DNA of 64,000 nt from positions 1 to 64,000 of the forward strand of contig CAYYXG010000001.1 of assembly GCA_964475595.1 (NCBI GenBank), read 5' to 3'. The position numbers and the translations under genes were made by a program. Of this stretch, positions 43,191 to 53,306 are shown one piece after another (positions within the stretch are counted from its first letter, which is position 1; the number at the start of each line of letters is the position of its first letter). The notes beneath the pieces were generated by a model. It was given only the letters and a program-made list of their open reading frames with translations, was not told the origin of the DNA and ran no database searches. This DNA is from RGEC01 sp964475595. Lineage in GTDB: Bacteria; Bacteroidota; Bacteroidia; NS11-12g; UBA955.

Positions 43191-46100
43191 ATGAAAAATT
43201 CCAGCCGGAAGGCATGGGTGAAAATACCGGAAGTTGCTTTAGCAAAATTGGCTATCCTGGTAGCGATTGGGTTATTTGCGCAAACTGGTTTTTCACAAAC
43301 GGATTCCACGCTAAAGTATAACATCAAGTCAGGCAATGAATGGCAAAAAAACAAATCTACCTCCAATGTAGATTTACAAAATCCCATCACTTCTGAATGG
43401 AGATATAACCCGAAAACTAATCGATACGAGGAATTCAAGAATATTGGCGGACTGAATTATGCCACTGGGAAATCTTTGTCAGTGGCTGATTACTTTAAAG
43501 AAACTACCCGTGCAAACCGACTTGATTATTACCGCGAGAAATCGCAAAATGCCAGTTACAATACAGGCAGTGCAGGAAAAGGGAGCATCAATGACTACAT
43601 TAAATCAGAGCTGACCAATCCCACCATTTCCAAAATATTTGGCGAAGGGGGGGTGGATTTTCAATTAAACGGATCTGCCATGATTAAGCTGGGGGGGAAT
43701 GTGAATGTAAATCGCAATCCTTCATTTAGCAAGCGCCAACAACGCTATTTTGTACCGGTTTTTGATCAACAACTGCAAATTAGTGCCAATGGTTCTGTGG
43801 GACAGAATGTGAAGCTTGGCATCAATTACGATACCGAGGCAGCATTTGAATTTGATAATCAAACCAATCTTGGCTGGAAAGGCAAGCCCGACGGAATTCT
43901 CAAAGACGTTCAGGTGGGTAACGTAAGTTTGAATCTTCCTACCCAGCTTATCAAGCCGGCCAACAATTTATTTGGATTCAGCACCACCATGCAGTTTGGT
44001 AAAACAACGGTTAAAACGGTGTTTAGCCAAAATAAAGGCCAAAGCACGGAAACTGTGTTACAGGGCGGTCAGCAACTCAATGAATTTAAGATTACCGCGG
44101 ATAATTACGACCAGAACAGACACTTTTTTCTGGCCCAGTATTTTAAAAACAATTACAATTCCGCTCTGGAAAATTTGCCCATTGTGGCAAGTGGGGTGAT
44201 TATCAACCGTGTTGAAGTTTGGGTTACCAACCGCAGCGCCAACATCGAAACTCCACGGGATATTGTGGTATTTCATGATTTAGGAGAATCAAAACCCTAC
44301 CGTAATAATTTGGGTGGCTCCATAGATCCGGCTGCCGACAATGCCTCGAATGCGCTGTATGCACAGATTGCCAACGACGATCTGGTTAGGAAAAACGGAA
44401 CAGCAGTGGACCGTTTATTTTCAATGTACCCGTATTTCGAGCAAACCGTAGATTTTGATATTCTTAATAATGCTAGGCAGCTGAATAGCAATGAATACAC
44501 ACTCCACTCACAATTAGGCTATATTTCACTGAATCAGCCACTTAATAATGATGAAATTCTGGCGGTGGCTTTCGAATACACGCTAAATGGCAAAGTGTAT
44601 ACCGTTGGAGAATTTAGCAGAGACGTGCCGCCGGGTGACCAACGTATGCTGTTTTTGAAAATGCTGAAAGGCAATACCATCAGAACCAAGTTGCCCATGT
44701 GGGATCTGATGATGAAGAACATATATACGCTGAACACTTACAGTTTATCCTTAGAAGATTTTAAACTCAATGTGCTCTATGCGGATGATACGAGTGGTGC
44801 AGATTACAATTACCTACCCGTTCAAAATGCGGTCCCGGCTTTCGCCAACGGCAATCCGCTGATCAGAGTCCTCGGCCTGGATAAACTGAATAGACAGCAG
44901 GAAGCAAAGCCAGACGGGATTTTTGATGCGATAGAAGGTCTCACTGTTCAGGCGCAGTATGCCCGAATTATTTTTCCGGTTACAGAACCTTTTGGTGATT
45001 TCATGCGCAGCCGGTTTGGCGGAAGAACGGATTTGGCAGATTATTATTGTTATGATGCATTGTATGACAGCACCAAATGGCTTGCCCAACAAGATGTAAA
45101 GCATAATAAGTTCTTTTTAGCCGGTAGTTACAAAAGCCCTAATGGCGCTGAATTATTTCTGGGAACCACCAATCTTCAGCGTGGCTCGGTGCGGGTTACC
45201 GCCAATGGTCGTCCTCTGCAGGAAGGTATGGATTATGAGGTGGATTACGCCTTGGGTAGAGTTCGAATAATCAATGACGGATTGCTGCGTGGCGGGGCTG
45301 AAATTCGCGCCAGCGCCGATGGCCAAAGTTTCTTTAATATACAGCAAAAAACTTTGGTAGGAGGGCGTATTGAACATAAGTTTAACAAAAATTTACTGGT
45401 TGGTGCAACGGCCCTCCACATGTATGAAAGACCGTTAACCACAAAAACCAATTTTAATGAGGAACCCCTGCTTAATACCATTTTTGGCGGGGACGTGGCC
45501 TACAGCAATAAGTCGCGGTTTATCACCAGGATGGTTGACAGACTACCCTTTCTGGAAACCAAGGAGATTAGCAGAATAACCGCCTATGGCGAGTTTGCCA
45601 AGATTATACCCCATAATCACAGATCCCAGGGGGGACAACGTGGGGTATCGAATCTGGAGGATTTTGAAAATGCTGAACTTCCCAATGACTTAAAGCAGAT
45701 TTCTAACTGGACGATGGCCAGTATCCCGCAAAAGCAACCTGATCTATTCCCCGAAACTCTGGATTCCAATAAGCTGAGGTGGCTGGGCAGGCATGCGAGT
45801 CTGTCATACTATAGCATTGACCAGCTATTCTATCGCGAAGAAGATATGCCGGATAACATCCGTACGCGGGTAGATGAGATTTTGAGCGATCCCTACATGC
45901 GGCAAATCGACCAGCGGGAGGTGTTCCCACAGCGACAGTTCCCTCAAGGTTCGCCCACATTGTTAACCACCTTGGACCTGGTTTATCGCCCCACACAGCG
46001 AGGATTGTATAACTTTAATGCAAACCCTACTCAAATCAATTCAAATGGCCGTTTATTACAGCCGGAAAGAAGCTGGGCAGGAATCATGCGACGGGTGGAT

Positions 46101-49100
46101 CAAAATGATTTTGAAGCCGCCAATATCGATTATATTGAAATATGGATGATGGATCCGTTGATCAAAAATCCGGGCTTGAAAGGTGAGCTCTACCTTCACT
46201 TGGGCAGCATAAGTGAAGATATTTTGCCTGACAGAAGAAAGTCCTTTGAAAATGGCCGCCCGTCAACTTCGGATTTCACCAATACTGATACGACAACCTA
46301 TGGAATAGTGCCCTCCATTCCGCAAATTAATTTTGCATTTAATAATGACCCGGGCATCCTAAAAGAGCAGGATGCAGGTCTTGATGGCATGAATGATGAA
46401 CAGGAACGTCAGCATTTTGATCAGTCGTATTTGAAATTATTGGAAACCAATTTCGGGGTTAATTCAAGTATTTATAATCAGGCTGTCAGCGATCCCTCTA
46501 ATGATAATTTTGTTCACTACCTGGAAGATCAATATACAACATCAGATGTTGACATTATTGGAAGGTATAGCCGTTTTCAGGGTATGCAGGGTAATTCAAA
46601 CCCTGACCGATTTACAGGGAAGTATAATGACATGCCTAAGTCTTCTACCAGTGCGCCTAACGATGAGGATATCAATAAGGACTTTACCCTGAATCAAAGC
46701 GAAGATTACTACCAGTATCAGGTAAAAATTAGTGCCGCAGATTTGCAGATTGGTAAAAATTATGTGGCTGATATTGCCAAAAAACGGGTTAAACTGCGCA
46801 ATGGAAAAGAGGAAGAAATAAACTGGTATCAGTTTAAAATTCCTATTCGCCAGTTTCAGAAGTCTGTGGGCAACATCAGTGATTTTAAAAGCATTCGTTT
46901 CATGCGCATGGTCATGACGGGTTTCTCAGACAGCGCAGTTTTGCGCATGGGTTACATCAACCTGGTGCGAGCTGACTGGCGCAGGTACGTAAATTCGCTC
47001 AAAACACCTGGTGTAATCGTTCCCCAAGATCCCAACGACAATACCAAGTTCGTTGTATCCACGGTCAATATCGAGGAAAACGGGCAAAGATCTCCTGTGG
47101 CCTATGTTACTCCGCCGGGCGTTGTGAGGGTGCAAAACATGGCTTCATTAGGCACAGTGCTCGAGAATGAACAGTCATTGTCTTTAGCCACGTGTAATAT
47201 GCTGCCCGGTGACGCAAGAGGCGCGTTTAAAACCAGTCAGTATGACATCCGAAACTATAAAAATCTCCAATTGTATGTTCATGCTGAAGCACCCGCGGCT
47301 CCACAGTTACAAGATGGTGATGTGTCTTGTTTTGTCCGATTTGGTACCGATCTTACCAACAATTATTACGAGTATGAAATTCCTTTGAAAATTACGCGTG
47401 GCAATATCAACCGTGGAACCCCTGGCGCTGATAAGCTCATATGGCCCGATGAAAACTTCATTGATTTGGAACTTGAACGGCTATATCAGCTGAAGATTGA
47501 TAGACAAAACGCAGGATGGCCTATGTCGGCTCCTTACATACGGCCGGCTCAAAGAGGGAAAATTACGGTTTTGGGGCTTCCCGATGTAGGAAACATCAGG
47601 GTGATGATGATTGGGATCAAAAATAACACCGATGCACCACAGTGTTTTGAGGTTTGGGTAAACGAATTGCGCGTCAAGAATATCGCAAACAAAGGGGGCT
47701 GGGCGGCTTTGGGAAATGTACAGACCACTTTGGCTGATTTTGGTACCGTGAATCTGGCAGGTAGCATCAGAACCATTGGATTTGGGGATGTAGACAAAAA
47801 ACTCAATGACCGAAGTTTGAGCACCACCATGAATTATGACGTGGCCAGTAACCTGGAGTTAGGTAAGTTTTTCCCTAAAAAGGCGGGTGTTAGCTTTCCT
47901 ATGTATATTGGGTATTCCGAAAACTATATCCGTCCCAAATTCAATCCCTTGAATCCGGATATAGAGATGACAACATTCCTCAACGGGATTGTGGATAAAG
48001 CCCAACGGGATGCGGTGAGAAAGGCAGCGGAAGATTATTCGTCACTGTACAGTATCAATTTTAACAATGTCAGAATTGCGGCCCGTCCGGGTAAAAAAAC
48101 CATGCCTTGGAGTTTATCCAACTTTAATGCGACCTACAGTTTCCAAAGAAATTACCGCAGAAATCAACAGATCGAAGAGTTTTTTGCCGAAACCACCCAA
48201 GGGGCGCTGGGTTACCAATATACCATCCCTACCAAATTCATCAGACCATTTAAAAAACTCAAACAAAGTTGGTTAAATCCGATTAAAGAAATCAATTTTA
48301 ATCTGTTGCCTTCGAATTTTTCTACGCAATGGCAGGTGAATCGTTTTTACAGCGAAATGCAGGCAAGAAACAACAACAATTTCCGGCAGGTAAATCCTCG
48401 CCTCTTTGATAAGAATTTTACCCTAAACCGGGTTTACAACGCGAGTCTGCCTCTCTTTAGCTCACTTACCATTAATTACAATGCAACGGCCAATGCCCGC
48501 ATTGAAGAACCCTACGGCAGTTTAGATTCAGAGGGCAGACGTGAATTGGTTCGCAAAGAATTCAACACATTGGGTAGAATGACCCGTTTTAATCAATCGG
48601 TCAATGGTAATTACACGCTACCTTTTGCCAAATTTCGCCGCCTGGATTGGATTAATACCAGTGTAAACTACACCGGCAGTTATGAGTGGAATCAGGCACC
48701 GCCTGCTTTTTCATCGTTGGGCAACCGAATAAGTAATGCCCGTGATATCAATATTCAAGGGCAGTTGAATTTTCAGACACTGTATCAAAAAATACCGTGG
48801 TTGCGTGATTTGGAAAAGCCCTCAAAAAAGAAATCAGATAAAAATAAAAAGTCTGATGAAGATGTGAAATATGAGAGTGCTATTGATAAAAGCAAAGACA
48901 GCAAGAAAAAAGCGAATCCTGTTAAAATCGCAGTGGGCAATTTTGTGAGTATGTTTAAAAATGCGGGCTTCAGCTATAGCATGAAACAAACTACCGATAT
49001 GCCCGGATTCAGATATAAGCCGGATTATTTTGGACATAATTTTAAACATGTTCAACCGGGCTTGCCTTTTGTTTTTGGATGGCAGGAAGAAAATATTCGA

Positions 49101-50285
49101 TATCGCCTCGCAAGAAGTGGTGCTTTGAATGAAGATGCACGACAAAGTAATTTTTACAGAACATCCACTACCGAAGCTTTTACTGGAAATATCACGATAG
49201 AACCCATCAAAAGCTTGAGAATCCAGCTCGATATGAGTCGGAATAATATGGAAGGTACGCAAAGTGTTTTCCGTTGGGATGGAACTTCGTGGGTAGATCA
49301 GGGATTGACTCAAATGGGGAATTTCAATATCACGGGCAACTTCATTCGTACACATTTTGTCAAGGACAACGTATTGGGTGATAACAGGGTGAATGAGGTA
49401 TTTACCCAGTTTCAGGCCAATCGATACAGCGTTGCGCAAAAACTGATGTTCGAAGACCAGCGGGTGCGTATTCCAGGCGAGGATACCCTCACCAGATTCC
49501 CAATCGGTTATAGCAAACAGCAACAGGATGTTCTGATTGGTGCATTCTATGCCACATACTCCGGCTTGGACCCCGGCAGAGCTGCTGTTTCAGGTTTCCC
49601 TAAAATACCATTGCCCGGCTGGAATATCAATTATAATGGATTAACCCGGATAAAGGCCATTAGCAAAATATTTTCTAATATCAATATTAGGCACGGCTAT
49701 AATGGTCGCTACTCGATTGGGAGTTTTACCCAAAACCTGCGGTACGATGCCGGACAAGAGGTAAACCCCGGTGAGGACTTTATTCCGCAACGCCAAATTT
49801 CTGATGTAACCATCTCAGAAGGGTTCTACCCGCTTTTGGGTATCAATATTGCCACCCGAAACAACTGGACGCTATCTTTCGATTACAAACGATCCCGCAT
49901 ACTCAAGCTTTTTGCAGCACAGTTTAACGTAACGGAAATGCGAAACAATGAGATTCAGTTTCAGGCGGGATACCGAGTTACCGGGCTTACCCTGCCATTT
50001 CGTAGAAATGGCCGAAAACTCTATCTGCCCAATGATTTCAGGTTTGATATGACCGTAAATGTGGCCGATAATATTACCATTACACGGAAAATAGACCAAA
50101 ACGATAACCGTGCCACTGCAGGAACCAAGCAAGTGAGAATTGGCCCTGCGGCAACCTATCAGGTCAATAATAAAATTAATATGGCTTTGCGTTACAACAA
50201 AACCATTATGTCGCCTCGGATCGCAAACCAATTCTATACTGCTTTAACCGATTTTGGATTTGAAATCAGATATACGCTCAATTAA
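43191..50285 (+). CDS. sprA: Type IX secretion outer-membrane translocon protein SprA (Sov)
   Basis: The 2364-residue protein is close in length to the known SprA (about 2400). It has a signal sequence (LAKLAILVAIGLFAQTGFSQ), then long runs of beta strands and loops such as KIFGEGGVDFQLNGSAMIKLGGNVN, NPSFSKRQQRYFVPVFDQQLQ and GQNVKLGINYDTEAAFEFDNQ, all SprA landmarks. It forms the very large 36-strand barrel through which T9SS cargo leaves the cell. A Lys/Asp/Ser-rich insert lies near residues 1875-1910. Two G7 tracts occur at 43647-43653 and 43691-43697. The stop lies inside the next gene, a PorZ-like protein. Confidence 0.95.
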   Translation: MKNSSRKAWVKIPEVALAKLAILVAIGLFAQTGFSQTDSTLKYNIKSGNEWQKNKSTSNVDLQNPITSEWRYNPKTNRYEEFKNIGGLNYATGKSLSVADYFKETTRANRLDYYREKSQNASYNTGSAGKGSINDYIKSELTNPTISKIFGEGGVDFQLNGSAMIKLGGNVNVNRNPSFSKRQQRYFVPVFDQQLQISANGSVGQNVKLGINYDTEAAFEFDNQTNLGWKGKPDGILKDVQVGNVSLNLPTQLIKPANNLFGFSTTMQFGKTTVKTVFSQNKGQSTETVLQGGQQLNEFKITADNYDQNRHFFLAQYFKNNYNSALENLPIVASGVIINRVEVWVTNRSANIETPRDIVVFHDLGESKPYRNNLGGSIDPAADNASNALYAQIANDDLVRKNGTAVDRLFSMYPYFEQTVDFDILNNARQLNSNEYTLHSQLGYISLNQPLNNDEILAVAFEYTLNGKVYTVGEFSRDVPPGDQRMLFLKMLKGNTIRTKLPMWDLMMKNIYTLNTYSLSLEDFKLNVLYADDTSGADYNYLPVQNAVPAFANGNPLIRVLGLDKLNRQQEAKPDGIFDAIEGLTVQAQYARIIFPVTEPFGDFMRSRFGGRTDLADYYCYDALYDSTKWLAQQDVKHNKFFLAGSYKSPNGAELFLGTTNLQRGSVRVTANGRPLQEGMDYEVDYALGRVRIINDGLLRGGAEIRASADGQSFFNIQQKTLVGGRIEHKFNKNLLVGATALHMYERPLTTKTNFNEEPLLNTIFGGDVAYSNKSRFITRMVDRLPFLETKEISRITAYGEFAKIIPHNHRSQGGQRGVSNLEDFENAELPNDLKQISNWTMASIPQKQPDLFPETLDSNKLRWLGRHASLSYYSIDQLFYREEDMPDNIRTRVDEILSDPYMRQIDQREVFPQRQFPQGSPTLLTTLDLVYRPTQRGLYNFNANPTQINSNGRLLQPERSWAGIMRRVDQNDFEAANIDYIEIWMMDPLIKNPGLKGELYLHLGSISEDILPDRRKSFENGRPSTSDFTNTDTTTYGIVPSIPQINFAFNNDPGILKEQDAGLDGMNDEQERQHFDQSYLKLLETNFGVNSSIYNQAVSDPSNDNFVHYLEDQYTTSDVDIIGRYSRFQGMQGNSNPDRFTGKYNDMPKSSTSAPNDEDINKDFTLNQSEDYYQYQVKISAADLQIGKNYVADIAKKRVKLRNGKEEEINWYQFKIPIRQFQKSVGNISDFKSIRFMRMVMTGFSDSAVLRMGYINLVRADWRRYVNSLKTPGVIVPQDPNDNTKFVVSTVNIEENGQRSPVAYVTPPGVVRVQNMASLGTVLENEQSLSLATCNMLPGDARGAFKTSQYDIRNYKNLQLYVHAEAPAAPQLQDGDVSCFVRFGTDLTNNYYEYEIPLKITRGNINRGTPGADKLIWPDENFIDLELERLYQLKIDRQNAGWPMSAPYIRPAQRGKITVLGLPDVGNIRVMMIGIKNNTDAPQCFEVWVNELRVKNIANKGGWAALGNVQTTLADFGTVNLAGSIRTIGFGDVDKKLNDRSLSTTMNYDVASNLELGKFFPKKAGVSFPMYIGYSENYIRPKFNPLNPDIEMTTFLNGIVDKAQRDAVRKAAEDYSSLYSINFNNVRIAARPGKKTMPWSLSNFNATYSFQRNYRRNQQIEEFFAETTQGALGYQYTIPTKFIRPFKKLKQSWLNPIKEINFNLLPSNFSTQWQVNRFYSEMQARNNNNFRQVNPRLFDKNFTLNRVYNASLPLFSSLTINYNATANARIEEPYGSLDSEGRRELVRKEFNTLGRMTRFNQSVNGNYTLPFAKFRRLDWINTSVNYTGSYEWNQAPPAFSSLGNRISNARDINIQGQLNFQTLYQKIPWLRDLEKPSKKKSDKNKKSDEDVKYESAIDKSKDSKKKANPVKIAVGNFVSMFKNAGFSYSMKQTTDMPGFRYKPDYFGHNFKHVQPGLPFVFGWQEENIRYRLARSGALNEDARQSNFYRTSTTEAFTGNITIEPIKSLRIQLDMSRNNMEGTQSVFRWDGTSWVDQGLTQMGNFNITGNFIRTHFVKDNVLGDNRVNEVFTQFQANRYSVAQKLMFEDQRVRIPGEDTLTRFPIGYSKQQQDVLIGAFYATYSGLDPGRAAVSGFPKIPLPGWNINYNGLTRIKAISKIFSNINIRHGYNGRYSIGSFTQNLRYDAGQEVNPGEDFIPQRQISDVTISEGFYPLLGINIATRNNWTLSFDYKRSRILKLFAAQFNVTEMRNNEIQFQAGYRVTGLTLPFRRNGRKLYLPNDFRFDMTVNVADNITITRKIDQNDNRATAGTKQVRIGPAATYQVNNKINMALRYNKTIMSPRIANQFYTALTDFGFEIRYTLN

Positions 50286-52518
50286 AAGCATAATCCTGCT
50301 GTGGATTGCAATGACTTGTGGTTTTACCGCAGTTCAGGCCCAGGATACGATGCCTCCTATTGGTAGTTGGCGTATCCATGCCAGCTATAAAGTAGCCAGG
50401 GTTTGTGAGTCCTCCGGACCTTACGTGTATGCAGCATCAGCGGGTGGCCTTTTTCGCACTGATATCAGGGATGGCGAAATGAAAACATTAACAAAGCTTG
50501 ATGGTTTTGAAGCTTCCGGCGTGTCTAGCATGCGGTATACCCCTGATTATAAAATTCTCATTATTGGCTACAATAATGGAATGATTGAACTGTTAAAAAA
50601 TGATCGGACCTTAACCCAGATAAAAGGCCTGTATAGTAAACTCATTCAGGGGGATAAGCGAATTATTCATATTCATGTTGCAGGGGAAAAAGCCATTATC
50701 AGTACCAATTTTGGAATTTTGGTGCTTGATCTTTTGAAGGAAGAAATCAGTGATAGTTATACAGCTATTGGTCCTGGCGGTCAAAGCATTGGTATTTTGT
50801 CAACGGCAGTTTTGGGCGATTCCATCTATGCCGGTACTGCCACCGGTATCATCCGTGCTAAGTATGCCGCGTCGGTCAACCTTAATGATTATAATAACTG
50901 GAAACAGATTTTTAATGGTAATTTCTGTGCTCATTTGCAACCATTCAATGACAGTTTATATTTTTCGGCCGACAGTTTTGTCTACAGACTGCACAAGGGA
51001 AATGCGTCGGTAGTGGTTGGCGAAAAAAATGTGACGGGAAGAATTCAGCAATATGCAGGTAAATTAAATATATTCAGGGGTGGGGGGATTTTTACGGTGA
51101 CCAATTCCGGCATGTCCCGAAAAGCGGTAAATCTGCTTAGTGATGGTACTACCGATGCCGAAGGGTATTTCTGGTTCTGCACGGGCATTGGTCCTGGTGT
51201 AATCAAACAAACCGATGTTACCGAAATTGCCTTTGAACCTTCCGGACCTGCAGGCACTTCTGTCTTTGCCATGACACAGTCTGGGAATACATTATTTACC
51301 AGTGCCGGGGGGGTAAGCAATACATTTGGCAACGCATACAATCCCACTGGGTTCTATCTTTTTGACAATAATGCTTGGAGCAGCAACCCCGCCAGTACTT
51401 TCAATACCGGTTTATACGATTATACATTCGTGCATCATAATCCTGTAACAGGCAAAAACTATGTGGCCACCCATGTAAATGGATTACTGGAATACAGGGG
51501 TAAAGAGGCCATAAACCGATGGGATGCCAGCAATAGTACTTTGCAACCCACACCGGTTATCAATATGGTAAGGGCTTCAGGCATCGCGTCAGATGAAAAG
51601 GGAAATCTGTGGGTCACTAATTTTGGTTCTCCGGGCGCAAGTCTTCATATGATGAATAAATCAGGGCAGTGGACTGCCATCCCGATTGGTACTGCAGACA
51701 TCGGTAAAATCATTGTCGATAAAAATGGGTACAAGTGGATGGTCTTAATTGCAGGGGGAGTGCTGGTTTACGATGATAATAAAACCCCGGGCAATACATT
51801 GGATGATAGAAGCCGTACCCTGGGCAGCAGAGATGGATTAATTACGAATGAGGTGACTGCTCTCTCCTGCGACTCCAATGGGTATGTTTGGATTGGTACC
51901 ACCCAAGGACTGAACGTATTTACCAATCCTGTATCGGTTTTTGACGGGGTTAACGCAGACCGCTTGATAATTAGACAAAATGGAGTGGACGGATACTTAC
52001 TGGGGGAGGAGAGTATTAATGACATCTGTGTGGATGGCGGCAACAGAAAGTGGTTTGCTACCAATAATGGCGCTTTCCTTGTAGAACCAAATGGCCAGAA
52101 AGTATTGTGGCAGTTTAGGTCAGAAAACAGCCCGCTGCCCGATAATCGAATAACCTGTATTGGACAACAGGATAAAACCGGTGAAGTATTTTTTGGAACT
52201 GACAAAGGCATTGTATCCTATCGCAGCGATGCCAGTGCCGCTTCTGATAAATTTGGTAATATTAAAATTTATCCCAATCCTGTGAAACCAGGATATAGCG
52301 GGCTGGTTACCATAGAAGGTCTGGCCAGGGATTCGGAAATCAGAATTACAGATGCTACCGGAAATCTGGTGTACATAACACAAGCCAATGGCGGCACTGC
52401 TACATGGAATGGGCTGCGTTTAAATGGCACTCGACCCAATAGTGGCGTCTATTTTGTTTTTGCAGTAAATAAGGATGGTTCAGAAACCGAAATGGGCCGA
52501 TTTGTATTTATTCATTAA
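50254..52518 (+). CDS. porZ: PorZ-like beta-propeller protein with T9SS sorting domain
   Basis: The frame starts with TTG (50254 or 50260) inside the end of sprA, as no ATG gives a signal peptide. About 754 residues follow: a signal segment (IILLWIAMTCGFTAVQAQ), then PIGSWRIHASYKVARVCESSGPYVYAASAGGLFRTD, the PorZ N-terminal propeller pattern. Two-component-regulator-type propeller repeats follow (GNLWVTNFGSPG, GYKWMVLIAGGVLVYDD, GYVWIGTTQGLNVF, NRKWFATNNGAFLVE). The end is a type A CTD starting IKIYPNPVKPGYSG. PorZ works on the surface in attaching cargo to anionic LPS with the PorU sortase. A G7 tract lies at 51307-51313. Its stop interlocks with that of the MBL gene. Confidence 0.68.
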   Translation: MDLKSDIRSIKSIILLWIAMTCGFTAVQAQDTMPPIGSWRIHASYKVARVCESSGPYVYAASAGGLFRTDIRDGEMKTLTKLDGFEASGVSSMRYTPDYKILIIGYNNGMIELLKNDRTLTQIKGLYSKLIQGDKRIIHIHVAGEKAIISTNFGILVLDLLKEEISDSYTAIGPGGQSIGILSTAVLGDSIYAGTATGIIRAKYAASVNLNDYNNWKQIFNGNFCAHLQPFNDSLYFSADSFVYRLHKGNASVVVGEKNVTGRIQQYAGKLNIFRGGGIFTVTNSGMSRKAVNLLSDGTTDAEGYFWFCTGIGPGVIKQTDVTEIAFEPSGPAGTSVFAMTQSGNTLFTSAGGVSNTFGNAYNPTGFYLFDNNAWSSNPASTFNTGLYDYTFVHHNPVTGKNYVATHVNGLLEYRGKEAINRWDASNSTLQPTPVINMVRASGIASDEKGNLWVTNFGSPGASLHMMNKSGQWTAIPIGTADIGKIIVDKNGYKWMVLIAGGVLVYDDNKTPGNTLDDRSRTLGSRDGLITNEVTALSCDSNGYVWIGTTQGLNVFTNPVSVFDGVNADRLIIRQNGVDGYLLGEESINDICVDGGNRKWFATNNGAFLVEPNGQKVLWQFRSENSPLPDNRITCIGQQDKTGEVFFGTDKGIVSYRSDASAASDKFGNIKIYPNPVKPGYSGLVTIEGLARDSEIRITDATGNLVYITQANGGTATWNGLRLNGTRPNSGVYFVFAVNKDGSETEMGRFVFIH

Positions 52519-53297
52519 TACGCCAGTTCAATCACCTGCCCGTCATACGCCAATTGCATATTAGAGGGGAGTGTTGCATTTACTTCGTCGTGCAATCCTA
52601 TCTGATGGCTCATGTGGGTGAACCAGGTATTTTCTGCGCCTATTTTGTATGCGTGTTCAACCGCTTCTTCCAGGGTGAAATGAGAGATGTGACTTTCTTT
52701 TCTGAGTGCATTCAACACCAAGTGCCGACTTCCTTTGGCTTTTTTCTGTTCATCTTCCGCAATGAAATTGGCATCGGTGATATAAGTGAAATCCCCAATC
52801 CTAAAACCCAGAACGGGCAGTTTATAATGCATTACTTCAATGGGAATAATGGGAATACCCCGAATATTAAAGGGTCTGTTTTCAATGTGATGAAATCGAA
52901 TTAAGGGTATGCCCGGATAGGGATTTTTACCAAAAATATAATGGTATTGTTTTTTAAACGTATTCAATACCCGCTGTGTGCAATAAACATCAAGATGATC
53001 TTCCTGCAAATAATTGTAGGGCCTTATGTCATCTAATCCTGCTGTGTGGTCTCGGTGTTCATGGGTAAATAGCAAAGCGTCAATTCGATTAATTCCTGCT
53101 CGAATCATTTGATACCGAAAATCCGGTCCCGCATCAATAACAATGCTGATGCCGTCAATATCCAGATGTATGCTGCTTCTCAGTCTTTTGTCTTTGGGAT
53201 TGTGACTCAAACAAACTTCAGAGGTGCAGCCAATAGGGGGAACACCCTGCGATGTTCCAGTTCCAAGAAAGGTTACCTTTATTCTGCTTGCGACCAC
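52515..53297 (-). CDS. MBL-fold metallo-hydrolase, PhnP-like
   Basis: The 260-residue protein has the metallo-beta-lactamase fold. It starts IKVTFLGTGTSQGVPPIGCTSEVC and carries the metal motif THEHRDHTAGLDDIRPY, then VIDAGPDFRYQMIR, the acidic ligand in YITDANFIAE, and the late His in WFTHMSHQIGLHDE. This order is that of phosphoribosyl cyclic phosphodiesterase-like (PhnP) enzymes, but the true substrate in Bacteroidota is not clear. It lies 9 bases downstream of the isomerase gene and overlaps the end of the PorZ-like gene by 4 bases in TTAA. Confidence 0.82.
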   Translation of the reverse strand: MVASRIKVTFLGTGTSQGVPPIGCTSEVCLSHNPKDKRLRSSIHLDIDGISIVIDAGPDFRYQMIRAGINRIDALLFTHEHRDHTAGLDDIRPYNYLQEDHLDVYCTQRVLNTFKKQYHYIFGKNPYPGIPLIRFHHIENRPFNIRGIPIIPIEVMHYKLPVLGFRIGDFTYITDANFIAEDEQKKAKGSRHLVLNALRKESHISHFTLEEAVEHAYKIGAENTWFTHMSHQIGLHDEVNATLPSNMQLAYDGQVIELAY

Positions 53298-53306
53298 AGT
53301 GGGGGT

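Noticed and set aside
48834..49523. 229-residue open frame opposite sprA
   Set aside because: Antisense to the conserved SprA coding region; no start context or family motif.
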